Source: Budorcas taxicolor
Taxonomy: Eukaryota > Chordata > Mammalia > Artiodactyla > Bovidae
DNA: 64,000 nt
Assembly: GCF_023091745.1 (NCBI RefSeq)
Contig: NC_068935.1
Span: 60,102,724-60,166,723, forward strand
Direction of reading: 5' to 3'
The position numbers and the translations under genes are program-made. The notes beneath the pieces are model-generated. The model was not told the origin of the DNA. It saw only the letters and a program-made list of their open reading frames with translations, and did not search any database. This document shows positions 10,402 to 22,087 of this stretch, piece after piece (position 1 is the stretch's first letter; every line of letters starts with the position of its first letter).

Positions 10402-12539
10402 GTCAAGCTAAAGAGGTTGGGTAAACTTTATCTTATCAGCCTGGGAAATCATTGACAGTTCAAGCAGTGGGTCAAGAAGCCACCAACATTCTAGCCACCC
10501 TAAAAAGAGCCTAGGAGCCCAGATAGGAAGTAACACTTCAAGCAGTGATGCAGCCATCCATGGAACTAGAAATGGAGTCTTGGTGGAAGGCCCTGAAAAG
10601 GAGTCAGCTTGCTATAGGATTCTTCTGCTGGGTGAGAGGGAGGAGAAGGCCAGAGCACAGAATGGAAGACTCCACTTTTGGAGCCACTGGAAGGAAGGTT
10701 GCAGGCCAGGAAGACTGAAGGTGGTGGACCTCACTGAGGAGCACCGAGGACCAAAATGCTCTGGGCCCCCACCTGTTTGGGGAAAGTGTGACCACCAGGG
10801 AACCATGGGCTCTGCACACCCCTGGGGACTTGTCAGAAAGTGGGGGCCCACCAAAGAACTGATTCTGTTTCACAAGCCCTGCCTTTGGTTCTGAACCACT
10901 GAAGTCTCCCAGCAGGTCAGTGAGTCCAGCTAGAACCTCACCTCAGCCCCTGTAAGGCTGAACATGCCGACCTCACCATCCTGTTTTCTTTCCTGCCACC
11001 ATAGCCTTGGAGTGCACATCCCCAAAATGACCCCTGGGTAACTGACCCAGTCTGTGCCTCTCCCCCGTGGCACCTGTCTGCAGAATCAGGCCTGAGGGAA
11101 GGCCTTTGTTTCCAAGCTTGGAAACAGCTACAGACCCAGTGCCTCATGTCCATTGGAGAGCTCTCTCATTTCAGGCCCTCTCCCCTCCCCAGCCAGGCTG
11201 ACCTAGTTCTGCCCCTGGCCTATCCATACCTGGGTCAGATATACTGGGACGGCTGAACTGATCTGTCTGCCCGCTTTGGTCCAGACTCTACACCCATCTA
11301 GGTGTCCTCCCCTAAAACAGATCTACACCCTGTCTGTCTTCTGCGAAAACACTTTAGTGGGGCCCAGTTTTCTCCTGAATCCATTCTGCGACCTATCCAT
11401 AACAGCCTGTGCCCAGCCCACCTTGCCAGCTTCTCCCCCTGGCTTGACACCTGCCATGCTGCAGCCAACCTTCTCTGCCCCTGTCATGCATGATACCCTG
11501 ATTCTCTTCACTGGAAATTGTCTTTCCTCTGCTCTCCCCACCCAGGCTGAGAGCTCCTTGCAGGCAGAGCCAACTAGTGTCCCCACAGTGGAGAGCGGAG
11601 CTCAGGAAACGGGTCACCACCTACCTGGCCTGGCATCCTAGAATGACAGCTGCAAGCAAAGGAAGCAGCCCAAGGAATGGGGAACAGGGCAGCCAGTGGG
11701 CCTAGTTGGAGCAGAGGTTCCAGGCCTGGCATTCTTGTGTGGATTCGGGAGGTCTTGTGAACCCCATAATTGGAGGCAGCCTTTTGGGCATCTGTGAGTG
11801 TGTGTCTTTTGGCAGGTGAGGCACATAGCCATCATCAGCTTTTGAAACATGACTGTGGCCTGACACAGAATTCAAGCCAGTGGGGAATGGGGCCAACAGC
11901 TGTAGAGAAGCCTGATTTGGACGGAGGGTCCAAAGTGGACAAGCCAAGGGGGCAGAGGCCAGAGTGTGTGCCTGGGGCAGGGGCTGCCTATGGCCAGCTC
12001 CACCATCTGTGGGGTCCCTGACTGCAAACTGGGGAAAGACTGGAACCAAGGCAGAGGCTGGCTCGGCATACAGTGCAGGAATGGTTCAGGCCTTTGGCCA
12101 CAACCCTCCAAACTATGGTGTGCATTTCTACCTGCTGACAGGAGCTCTCGGCCTCTTCTCTGCTTGCTGGGTGAGACAGCCTGGTGTTAGAAGCTGTCCC
12201 TTCTACTGAACTGAAATGCCTCTCTCTGTGACCTCCCCCACCTTCTGTCCCTCCACCAACTCCAGAAAGTTAGGCTTGCAGCTCCTTGTGCTCCTGAGCA
12301 CCACTCCCCTGCACAACTGGGCCTGCAGCCTCTGCTGTCAACCCTCACCTCCAACATCATTTTCTTCCCCATGGAGATGTCTCTCTTCTGGCTTCCCACA
12401 GAGCCTGCCCTACATGCCATCAAAGCCCTTCCTCAATCATACAGTACTCATGGCCTTAGCTGCCCATTCTCTTCTGAGCCAGGGGCCAGGGGCTTTTGAT
12501 GCATTTCTCTGTCCCTTAAGTCCTGGGTGGTGCTTACTT
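10402..12539. other. Intergenic, no gene seen
   Basis: Several open frames of 70-120 codons on both strands lack recognisable domains and overlap one another, as expected in GC-rich non-coding DNA. No repeat family recognised. Confidence 0.45.
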
Positions 12540-12546
12540 CTGAGAA

Positions 12547-12723
12547 AAGTGAAAGCCACTCAGTAGAGTCCAACTCTGTATAGTCCATGGAATACTCCAG
12601 GCAAGAATACTGGAGTGGGTAGCCTATCCCTTCTCCAGGGAATCTTCCTGACCCAGGCATCAAACCGGGGTCTCCTGCACTGCAGGCAGATTCTTTACCA
12701 ACTAAGCTATGAGGGAACCATAG
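12547..12723 (-). repeat. Bov-tA SINE
   Basis: Antisense tRNA-Glu-derived SINE (AGTCCATGGAATACTCCAGG, AATACTGGAGTGGGTAGCC, CTTTACCAACTAAGCTATG). The flanks CTGAGAA at 12540-12546 and CTGAGAA at 12724-12730 are a plausible target duplication. Confidence 0.85.
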
Positions 12724-13018
12724 CTGAGAAGGTGATCAGTAATTGTTACTAGACTCATGGGCATTGAGATGAGAAAGGCGGTAATACCCACATTGACCAC
12801 CTGGGGAAGCCTCAGGCAAGGGCACTGAGCACTGCTCCCAGTTCCCCAGGCCAGTGCACCCAACATTACGCTGTAGATTCAAGGGACACAGGTTCTTATC
12901 TCAGGCTTTCCAAAGTGAAGGGCCCAATGAACACAAATAGGTGTTTAGGAATGGAGACACTACAACCTTCCATCACCAGCATCCACCTCTTTTCACAAGC
13001 ATTGCCTAGTTGATGGTC

Positions 13019-14930
13019 TCAGTTCAGTTCAGTTCAGTTGCTCAGTCATGTCCGACTCTTTGCGACCCCATGAACTGCAGCATGCCAGGCCTCCCTGTCC
13101 GTCACCAACTCCTGGAGTTCACTCAGACTCACGTCCATCGAGTTGGTGATGTCATCCAGCTATCTCATCCTCTGTTATCCCCTTCTCCTCCTGCCCTTAA
13201 TCCCTCCCAGCATCAGAGTCTTTTCCAATGATTCAACTCTTCTCATGAGGTGGCCAGAGTACTGGAGTTCCAGCTTCAGCATCATTCCTTCCAAAGAACA
13301 CCCAGGACTGATCTTTAGGATGGACTGGTTGGATCTCCTTGCAGTCCAAGGGACTCTCAAGAGTCTTCTCCAACACCACACTTCAAAAGCATCAATTCTT
13401 CGGTGCTCAGCTTTCTTCACAGTCCAACTCTCGCATCCATACATGACTACTGGGAAAACCATAGCCTTGACTAGACAGACCTTTGTTGGCAAAGTAATGT
13501 CTCTGCTTTTGAATATACTATCTAGGTTGGTCATAACTTTCCGTCCAAGGAGTAAGCGTCTTTTAATTTCATGGCTGCAATCACCATCTGCAGTGATTTT
13601 GGAGCCCCAAAAAATAAAGTCTGACAGTTTCCACTGTTTCCCCATCTATTTGCCATGAAGTGATGGGACCAGATGCCATGATCTTCGTTTTCTGAATGTT
13701 GAGCTTTAAGCCAACTTTTTCACTCTCCTCTTTCACTTTCATCAAGAGGCTTTTTAGTTCCTCTTCACTTTTGTCATCTGCATATCTGAGGTTATTGATA
13801 TTTCTCCTGGCAATCTTGATTCCAGCTTGTGCTTCTTCCAGCCCAGCGTTTCTCATGATGTGCTCTGCATATAAGTTAAATAAGCAGGATGACAATATAC
13901 AGCCTTGCCGTACTCCTTTTCCTATTTGGAACCAGTCTGTTGTTCCATGTCCAGTTTTAACTGTTACTTCCTGACCTGCATATAGGTTTCTCAAGAGGCA
14001 AGTTAGGTGGTCTGGTATTCCCATCTCTTTCAGAATTATCTGCAGTTTCTTTTGATCCACACAGTCAAAGGCTTTGGCATAGTCAATAAAGCAGAAATAA
14101 ATGTTTTTCTGGAACTCTCTTGCTTTTTCCATGATCCAGCGGATGTTGGCTACTTGATCTCTGGTTCCTCTGCCTTTCCTAAAATCATCTTGAATATCTG
14201 GAAGTTCACGGTTCACATATTGCTGAAGCCTGGCTTGGGGAATTTTGAACATTACTTTAGTAGTGTGTGAGATGAGTGCAATTGTGTGGTAGTTTGAGCA
14301 TTCTTTGGCATTGCCTTTCTTTGGGATTGGAATGAAAACTGACCTTTTCCAGTCCTGTGGCCACTGCTGAGTTTTCCAAATTTGCTGGCATATTGAGTGC
14401 AGCACCTCAACAGCATCATCTTTCAGGATTTGAAATAGCTCAACTGGAATTCCATCACCTCCACTAGCTTTGTTCATAGTGATGCTTTCTAAGGCCCACT
14501 TGACTTTACATTCCAGGATGTCTGGCTCTATGTGAGTGATCACACCATCATGATTATCTTGGTCGTGAAGATCTTTTTTGTACAGTTCTTCCGTGTATTC
14601 TTGCCACCTCTTCTTAATATCTTCTGCTTCTATTAGGTGCATACCATTTCTGTCCTTTATTGAGCCCATCTTTGCATGAAATGTTCCCTTGGTATCTCTA
14701 ATTTTCTTGAAGACATCTCTAGTCTTTCCCATTCTGTTGTTTTCCTCTATTTCTTTGCATTGATCGCTGAGGAAGGCTTTCTTATCTCTTCTTGCTATTC
14801 TTTGGAACTCTGCATTCAGATGCTTATATCTTTCCTTTTCAGAGGACTCCAAATTAGACTTACCTTTGTTGGGCCTGACTCTCACTCAGCCCCAGGAGTT
14901 TTGTTCACATTAGCTCCTTCAGCCCAGAGA
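13019..14930 (-). mobile_element. BovB (RTE) LINE, 5'-truncated
   Basis: A minus-strand RTE-clade BovB element about 1.9 kb long. The 3' end on the left carries the typical (CAGTT)n-type tail. The reverse-transcriptase ORF occupies 13581-14885, with its C-terminal part continuing in a shifted frame at 13175-13645. The N-terminal endonuclease is missing, so the copy is 5'-truncated, as usual. The right border (about 14886-14930) is approximate; no convincing target duplication was found. Confidence 0.95.
13175..14885 (-). pseudogene. BovB reverse transcriptase, defective ORF2 fragment
   Basis: The main frame gives 434 residues: a lead-in with KKAFLSDQCKEIEENNR, then the RT fingers (WKRSVFIPIPKKGNAKECSN), the FIDYAKAFDCVDQ motif with an RT catalytic Asp, the GVRQGCILSSCLFNLYAE motif, and YADD at 13773-13784 holding the catalytic Asp pair. 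Directly after YADD a few residues present in consensus BovB are missing (YADDKSEEEL). A frameshift around 13625-13640 then moves the C-terminal part (SDFIFWGSKITADGDC and CESWTVKKAEHRRIDAF) to another frame. The endonuclease domain is absent, so this cannot be an autonomous element. Nothing suggests domestication. Confidence 0.93.
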
Positions 14931-15299
14931 ACTTTCTAGAGGGACCTAGGTAGGGAAGAAAAGGAGAGAAGAGTATCCCTCCTTTTGTCTTATACTGCAG
15001 CCTATCTCCCAACTCTTGCAAGATCCCTTGTCTAGCAGGTACTAGGAGATGCACAAGCCATTGGCTTTCTTCTCCATGGGGTGGAGGGGGCGTGGCAGGG
15101 GTTGGGGACCATCAGTTCAGAAACTGTTAACAGACTCCCTGCTAAGTCCAAAGGGATACACAATTGACCAAGACAGAGCCCTTACTCAGAGAGTCCCACT
15201 CAGATGCTCCTTTCCTCTAGAGCAGAGGTCTGCAAGCTGTGAAGTCAGTGTCAAGTCTTGCTTGTTGTCTGCTTTGGTCAATACAGTTTTCTTGGTACA

Positions 15300-15600
15300 C
15301 AGCTACGTTCATTTATTTACATATTGTGGCTTGAAACAATGCAAACTTATTCTCTTAGGGTTCTAGAAGTCAGAAGTTCAACATCAGTTACACTGAAACA
15401 AAGTCAAAGTGCCAACAGGGTGGTTGCTTTTGGAGGCTCTAGGGGGAAAATCTATTCTCTTGCCTATTTCAGCTTCCAGTGGCTGCCTGTAAGCTTTGAC
15501 TTGTAGCTGGTTCCTCCATCTTCAAAGTGGAGGTCTCTGCTTCCATTGCCGCATCTCTTTCTCCCCAACATGTAGACATCTTTGGGAGCCGTCAATCAAC
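15300..15600 (-). repeat. MLT1-like LTR fragment
   Basis: Antisense landmarks GGCTTGAAACAATGCAAAC, GGGTTCTAGAAGTCAGAAG and TTGGAGGCTCTAGGGGG, then CTTCCAGTGGCTGCCTG and GGTTCCTCCATCTTCAAAG. Diverged; boundaries approximate. Confidence 0.6.
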
Positions 15601-17615
15601 CTATCACGGTAGCTAATGAGGTACATGGGATTCCAAAAAGGATTACTATGGCCTGATGGTCACTGGGGCAGGAATGTCCTGGTCCTCTAAGGTTTGCCAA
15701 AACCAGTCAAGCGTGAGGTTCTATCTGAATGCAAGGACAAGACAGTGAGACAACTCACTTAAACAGTGGCCAGGGAGAGTTGAAGCCCTGTGGGTAGATG
15801 CACACAGAAGGTGCTGAGCAGGCCATTGAAGCAGAGAAGGTACTAGGCCCTGGTATGTGGCAGGCCTCCATCTGGAAGAGGGGGCCAAAGGGCAGACAAG
15901 TCCTGACAGGCTCAGCAGCCATGAATCCAGGGTGCGGCAGCTCCCGCAGAGCTTGGAGAGAGAGGCGAGGCCCTTGGTAAAATGCCAAAGGGCTGCCTAC
16001 CTAACACTCTAACCTGCCTCTGATGGGCCAAGAGCTTTGAGCAAACTGCTAGGTCCCTGGAGCCCTGTCTGCCAAATACTATTCAGATCATTCACTGGGC
16101 TGGTTTGGCACCAAGTGATGGTTGTCAAACCTGTACAGAGGTCACAAGTATGACGGCACTGGCTTAGAAGATGCTGGGAAATGTAGGTGGATCTGTAGGG
16201 TGGGTTCAGAAAGGCCTGAGAATCCAATGTCCCAGGTGAACAAGTCTTTATTCAGCACTGCCTCCAGGCCCAGGACTAGGCCTCTGATCCTGGGGCTGTG
16301 CCTCATGTCCCAGTAGGGGAGGGACTGGGATATGGACATGTTCTCTGTGCCCCTTTTGGGGCTGGGATTAGTATTCAGGAGAGAGAAGCTCAGAGGCTGA
16401 GCTAAGGCCATGCAGCCAAAGGCCATCTAGCCACAGTGAACTGAGGGGGCTCCCAATATGAGCCCCGGTGGTACCGAGACCAAGCCTGTAGAGACTTGGC
16501 CCTGCAAGAGAGGCAGGGACAAGCCCCAAGGTCCCATGGCTCTGAGATGGGGGATGGCGCCCTGTGCCACTGCAGCTCAAGGGCTCCAGAGGTCCCTGTC
16601 CTGTTAACATGACTGCCAGATTACTCCCTATTCCAAATCCAGTTCTGGCTCAGACTGCTGAATGTTGAGTGGCTGTTTTCAGTGTGGAGGGTCCCAAGAG
16701 AACTTCTGACATCTACAGCCAAGCATCATTAGAGGGACTCTCCCTGGACTGGGAGACCCATGGCAGCATGTAAGGGCCCCTCCCTGGAATGCCTTCTGTC
16801 CCCTTTGCTGGCTAACTCCTACAAGTCTCTTCTGGGCCAGCAGCCTGGCCAATTGAAGCTCCCCCTGTGCCTGCTTCCTCCACCAATGGCTCTAGCCCAA
16901 GATTCCTGGCTCTCCTCCCTGTGTCCCCCTAGACTAAAGAGTCCTCCAAGACAGGGCCTGCTCAGAAGCTCTCTGTGACCCCTGTCGTGCCAGCCCCATG
17001 GAGCCTACCTCTCCCCACCTCAGCGTGAGTGCTCCATAGAGCTGAGCTAAATGGAACTGAAGGGAAGGCAGGAACTTCCTGGGGTATCAGCCAGAGGAGG
17101 CCTCTGCTGTAGGAGGCCACAGGCATGAAAACCAAGCAACACAGTAATGAGAAAACAGGCATGACCCAGGGCTGAGGAAATTCTCCAGGACCATGTTTCA
17201 TGAATCCTAGTTGGCCTAGGACTGCCTGGGAAGAGCCAGGCTCCATGTAGCAGTCTTCTGGGGCCAGACTCCCCCACCCAGTTGGCCAAGCTTTCTCCTC
17301 TAGGATCTGTAACTGAGTGAGGGCACCTAGGTCAGCCCCTTCATTGCTCAGATAAGGGGCCGTCACTCAGGGATGGTTGAGATTGGTCTAAGAAGAAAAG
17401 CCTATTCATGAAAGAATACCTATTACAATGATAATCCCCTCCTAGAGTCTTCTGTCCAGCTCCTTGTAGAAGCCTATGCTGAGGGAAGTAGCAAGGGAGG
17501 GAAAGTCATAAGAATGAAGCACTCAAGGGCCACTGTGTTCCTCCCTAACCTCCAGTACCTCTGAACATGACCTGACATGGCAATGGGGTCTTGGTAGGGC
17601 AGGTTGAGATGAGGG
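15600..17615. other. Intergenic, no gene or named repeat seen
   Basis: Only overlapping short open frames with no recognisable similarity. Confidence 0.4.
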
Positions 17616-17619
17616 CAAT

Positions 17620-17925
17620 CGGGGGACCCTAATGCAATAAGATGATGCCCTAAATGAGGAGAGGAGAGACACAGACTGCCATGTGGATATGGAGGCAGAG
17701 GGTGGGAGGGATGCAGCCACAAGCCAAGGAAAGCCTGGGGCCACCAGAAGCTGGAAGACGTGGGAAGGATTCTCTCCAAGAGGTTTCTGAAGGAGCATGG
17801 CCCAGCATATACCTTGATGTCAGATTTCTGGCCTCCAGAACTTTAAGAAGATAAATGTCTGTTGTTTTAAGCTCCCCTCTTACTCCCACCATGGGTGGCA
17901 CTTTATTGTGGCAGCTTCAGAACAC
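17620..17925 (+). repeat. MLT1-type LTR (ERVL-MaLR), sense
   Basis: In order: CCCTAATGCAATAAGATG, AGACACAGACTGCCATGTGG, CCACAAGCCAAGG, GCCACCAGAAGCTGGAAG, TTCTGGCCTCCAGAAC and AAATGTCTGTTGTTTTAAGC. This is the MLT1 LTR in sense orientation, 3' two-thirds. Confidence 0.75.
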
Positions 17926-18374
17926 TCCTACAAACACTTTGACACCTGTCTCCTAGTAACCTCACAGCCAGTCAGGGGCAGAAACCTGGCCCATCTTCCC
18001 ATTCCACTGTCCATGCTCCTGGTGCTGCCTCTCAGCTCACTGCTTCCACCCCAGTCGTGAATAAACAGCGCCCTTCAGCTTCAAAGCACTCCGGACATAC
18101 TAATTAACTCTCAGTTAATTGGATGAAATAACGTGAAGCTCTAGTGACATCATCTCCATTGTGTGCCCGGATCTAGCCACAAGCGAAGTCTGGTGACTGC
18201 TGAGCTGTGAGCTTCATCTTGTGGTAACATGTTGTGCCTTTCACAACCATCCCCAGAGCAGCAGTCTGGGAGGCCCCATTCCCCGCTCAGCTCCACGGGC
18301 TTCAGAAAACGGCCAGCTGTGGGCACGCTTAGCCAATCAAGCACAGGTGACCCTAATGGTTTCTGTGATTAAGC

Positions 18375-18422
18375 ATGTGTGTATGTGTGTGTCTGTGTCT
18401 GTGAGGGAGAGAGAGAGAGAGA
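18375..18422. repeat. (GT)n-(GA)n compound microsatellite
   Basis: GTGTGTATGTGTGTGTCTGTG followed by a GAGAGAGAGAGAGAGA run. The surrounding 17930-19560 shows no gene. Two A-rich runs occur at 18957-18970 and 19039-19055. Confidence 0.85.
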
Positions 18423-19559
18423 ACCACACAGCCCTGAAATGTCTTGTAGCCTGCAGACACTCACACGTACCTTCAAGTATCCCACAGGATTGCCCTGTAG
18501 GCCTCTGCGACCCTCAGGGCCTATGCACCTCCTGACTTGTAGAGCCCAAAGAGAATTCCCCTGACCTTTATATTCACAACCTCAGCGGCAAGCAGTACTT
18601 GAGCTGGGCAAGTAGCTGCTTGTGAGGCTGTGAGTCAGAAGCCTACCCCAAGTCACAGTGGGGAGAAACTCAGACCAAGGCCCACTGGACGCAAGGAGTG
18701 GTAGGGCTGGCACTGTCCCCACTGCACTGAGGGCCCCGAGGACTAGACAGGGGGCATGCTGTGATACATGGAGTCCAGGATGGGGCTGGAGTCCTAACTT
18801 GGACTCTGCCATGGATTAACCAGGTCTCCCTGACTCCATGCAGGCTCCCTTTTATTCCCCACCCAACAACCAGGGGCTCTGTGCACCAGGTGGTTCTGCT
18901 CTTGCCAATCCCTCACGTGTGTATCCCAACAGAGTGCCCTGTGACACCATCAGTGGAAAAAAAATAAAAAGCTGATGCTGTCCAGTAACAAAGAAAGGAA
19001 GGCCATTCCTGCTGATTATCTTCCAATCCTTCAGATTATAAAAAAAAAAAATAAAACCCAAAACTCCAAGTTTGGTGCCTTTGTGTTTTTCTTACTTTGT
19101 ATAGAAGTGAAATAGACCCTAAAATGAATGTGCAGACCATACATAAATGTGCAGCTTGATGTCAGCTCACATAGAGAACATTATCTATGCAAAAGCACCC
19201 AGGTCAAGAAACAGAATCTGGCCAGCACCCCAGAAGCCTGTCTGCCAGGTCCTCTCCTAGGCACTACCTCCCTGAGGGGAACCCCTCTCTTGCTATCTAG
19301 TAGCAGACATTAGGTTTTTCCCATTTTTATGTTTGACATAAATGAAACCACACAGTATGTGCTCTTACATGTCTGGCTTCTCTCACTCAACTTCTTGTGT
19401 CCTCACATGATCTTCCTTCTGTGTGTGTCTGGGTCCTCATCTCCTCTTCTTTTAAGAAGCCATATTGGACTAGGACCCTCTGTAACTACCTCATTTTTCC
19501 TTAATTATTTCTGTAAGGATCCTCTCACCAAATACTGCATTCACCCTCTGTAAAATTTT

Positions 19560-20160
19560 AAAGATAAAACTACATGCAAATGAAGAATATCTGTTCATCA
19601 GAACACACCGTTGTTTTGTGTGGTGGTCAGTCTCATTAGTTCTCAGGAAATGCAAATTAAAACTATGAGATCTAGGAGATCCAACCAATCAATCCTAAAG
19701 GAAATCAGTCCTGAATAGCCATTGGAAGGACTGATGCTAAAGCTGAAGCTCCAATATTTTGGCCACCTGATGTGAAGAACTGACTCATTGGAAAAGACCC
19801 TGATACTGGGAAAGATTGAAGGCAGGAGGAGAAGGAGATGACAGAGGATGAGATGGTTGGATGGCAACACCGACTAGATGGTCATGAGTTTGAATAGGAT
19901 CTGGGAGTTGGTGATGGACAGGTAGGCCTGGTGTGCTACAGTCCATGGGGTCACAAAGAGCTGGACATGACTGAGTGACTGAACTGAACTGATCTAGAAT
20001 TTTTAAAAAACAGAATGCCAAATGTTGTCAAGGATGTGAGGGCAACTAGAACTCTCATGCATGGCTAGAGGGAGGCTTAATGGGTACAAGAACTTTAGAA
20101 GACTATTTGACCTTGTCTATTAAAGTTGAATATGTATATTTCTTTGACCCTATTGAAGCT
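19560..20160 (+). repeat. L1 ORF2/3' fragment split by a BovB insertion
   Basis: L1 sense text before the break (CTCAGGAAATGCAAATTAAA, ACTATGAGAT) and after it (GAATGCCAAATGTTGTCAAG, AGAACTCTCATGCATGGCT) is interrupted by the BovB 3' end at 19676-19990. Confidence 0.8.
19676..19990 (+). mobile_element. BovB LINE 3'-end fragment
   Basis: Sense BovB 3' end: AGATCCAACCAATCAATCCT at the start, GATGACAGAGGATGAGATGG, GGGTCACAAAGAGCTGGAC and the ACTGAACTGAACTGA tail. It is flanked by GATCTAG at 19669-19675 and 19991-19997, so the insertion borders are exact. Only the last ~315 bases are present. Confidence 0.92.
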
Positions 20161-20289
20161 GGGTGTAGGGACCAGGGAAAGAGGATATAAAAGTATATCC
20201 CAACCATTATCAAGGGCTATGAGTTGAATAATGTTACTCCCAAATTCCTATCTTGACATTTTCATGAAGCAACATGCTTCTATATAACT

Positions 20290-21420
20290 ATAGGTCAAAA
20301 TATAATAAAAGTTGAAAATATACTGAATGTTTTGATAGGGAAAATACTACATATCAAAATTTGTGGGATACATTCAAGGTTGTGCTTAGGGGAAAATATT
20401 AACCACAAATATGTGTGGTTATAAAAGAAAAGGCTAACATTAATGAGCTAAGTATCCCTCTCAAGAAATTAGAAGAAGAAAATAACTGCCCTCCCCCCAA
20501 AAAGTGAATGAATGAAGATACAGAAATTAATGAAAAAGAAAAACAATCAATACAGAGGGTGAACAAAACCAGTATTTTATTGTTTGAAAAGTAGCAAAAC
20601 TTTGGTGAGATTAATCAAGAAAGAAGACAGAAGGTACAGGAATGGAATGGAGACTATAATTATAAATGCTATGAACTTTAAACGATAATAAGAAATTATG
20701 AGCAAGAACAGAAAGTTTGAAATAAAATACAATTCATAGAAATAATGCAACTTAGAAACATCCAAATAGCCTTATAACTGTTTAACAATGGGATGAGCAT
20801 TTAAAAGTTTCCCCACCCCATGATGGCTGATTTTATGTGCCAACTTGACTAGGCTATAGTACCCTGTTACTCAGTCACCCTTCTAGTTGTTGCTGTGAAT
20901 GTATTTTATAAATGTGATTAAAGCCCATAATCAGTAGACTTTAAAGGAGATTATCCTGGATAATCTGGGTGGGCCTGATTCAATCCATTGAAAAGCCCTA
21001 AGAGTAGAGCTTCAGCTCCTGCCAGAAAGTTCTAGCCTGTCCTTCCTCACAGCCTGTGCTACAGATTCTAGGCTTCCTAGCCAGCCCTCAGTTACTGACA
21101 CTACATCTCTTTATACATCTCCTACTGATTCTGGTTGAACCCTGACTGATATACTCGCCCCTCCCCAACACAAAACTTGCAGGCAAAGATGATTTCAGTA
21201 GTGAACTCTATCAACCATCCAAAGAAACGATTCCAATCTCACAAAAACAATACTTTCCAACACTAGGAAAAGAAGGAAGACTCCCTAATAATAGAATGGA
21301 AAAGGAAAATAGACTAATTCTGCTTACAATAAACACACAGACACACCCATACACATTCAGCAAAATATTAGCCAAGTGACCATAGTCAAAGAATCCTATA
21401 TCCTGACCAAGCATGCTGGC
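20290..21420 (+). repeat. L1 ORF2 fragment split by an MLT2 LTR
   Basis: Sense L1 ORF2 text: TTTGTGGGATACATTCAAGG, TTGTGCTTAGGGGAAAATAT, TCAAGAAATTAGAAGAAGAA, GTGAGATTAATCAAGAAAG. It resumes after the LTR with TTGCAGGCAAAGATGATTTC and AGCAAAATATTAGCCAAGTG. Interrupted at about 20815-21160. No intact frame. Confidence 0.75.
20815..21160 (+). repeat. MLT2-type LTR (ERVL)
   Basis: Sense landmarks TGATTTTATGTGCCAACTTG, GTGGGCCTGATTCAATCC, TCTCCTACTGATTCTGG and AACCCTGACTGATATA match the start and end of an MLT2 LTR. A solo LTR with no internal region. Confidence 0.75.
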
Positions 21421-21634
21421 ATCTTACAGGGACAACTCATATGTCTGTAAATGATGAAATTCACTTTGAGGAGTAAGCAGCACACCAACAGTCAAACTTT
21501 CTAATGAAATGAATTTGAAATCAGTGCACATCCTTCAGTGACCTTCATGCCCCAGGACCTAAGCCTGACGAGCTGGCCTGGATCACTTCCTGAGATTTCC
21601 CCAGGCCACCTGCACACCTGCCTTGGGAGCCGCT

Positions 21635-21775
21635 GTTCTCAATCTTTGGAGCACACCCGTGTCTCTGGAGTTGTTAAAAATGTGAATTGTCAGACCTCAT
21701 CTCTAAGCTAAAAATTAGGAGCTCTGCACATAGTTCCCTGCAGCTCAAGATAGGCTCCTCTTAAGACAAACTTTG
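21635..21775 (+). repeat. MER5A-like hAT DNA transposon fragment
   Basis: TGTTCTCAATCTTTGGAGCA and GAGTTGTTAAAAATGTGAAT followed by AGACCTCATCTCTAAGC resemble the MER5A left half. Diverged; ends against the SINE that starts near 21778. Confidence 0.5.
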
Positions 21776-21777
21776 AG

Positions 21778-22087
21778 CCCTCATAGCTCAGTTAGTAAAA
21801 AATCCGCCTGCAGTGCAAAAGACCCTGGTTCCATTCCTGGATGTGGAAGATCCACTGGAGAATGGATAGGCTACCCACTCCAGTGCCCTTGGGCTTCCCT
21901 TGTGGCTCAGCTGGTAAAGAATCCACCTGCAATGCAGGAGACCTGGGTTCAATCCCTGGGTTGGGAAGATCCCCTGGAGAAGTGAAAGGCTATCCACTCC
22001 AGTGTTTTGGCCTGGAGAATCCCATGGACTCTATAGTCCTTGTGGTTGCAGAGAGTCAGACACGACTGAGCGACTTTCACTTTCACT
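21778..22087 (+). repeat. Bov-A2-like dimeric SINE
   Basis: Sense dimer: a first unit CCTCATAGCTCAGTTAGTAA.., then the second unit GGGCTTCCCTTGTGGCTCAG, GGTTCAATCCCTGGGTTGGG and the CACGACTGAGCGACTTTCAC end. The tRNA-like A and B boxes are visible but these are SINE heads, not tRNA genes. Confidence 0.88.

Noticed and set aside
21778..22087. tRNA-like A/B boxes
   Set aside because: They belong to Bov-tA/Bov-A2 SINE heads, with SINE bodies attached; no free cloverleaf tRNA gene is present.
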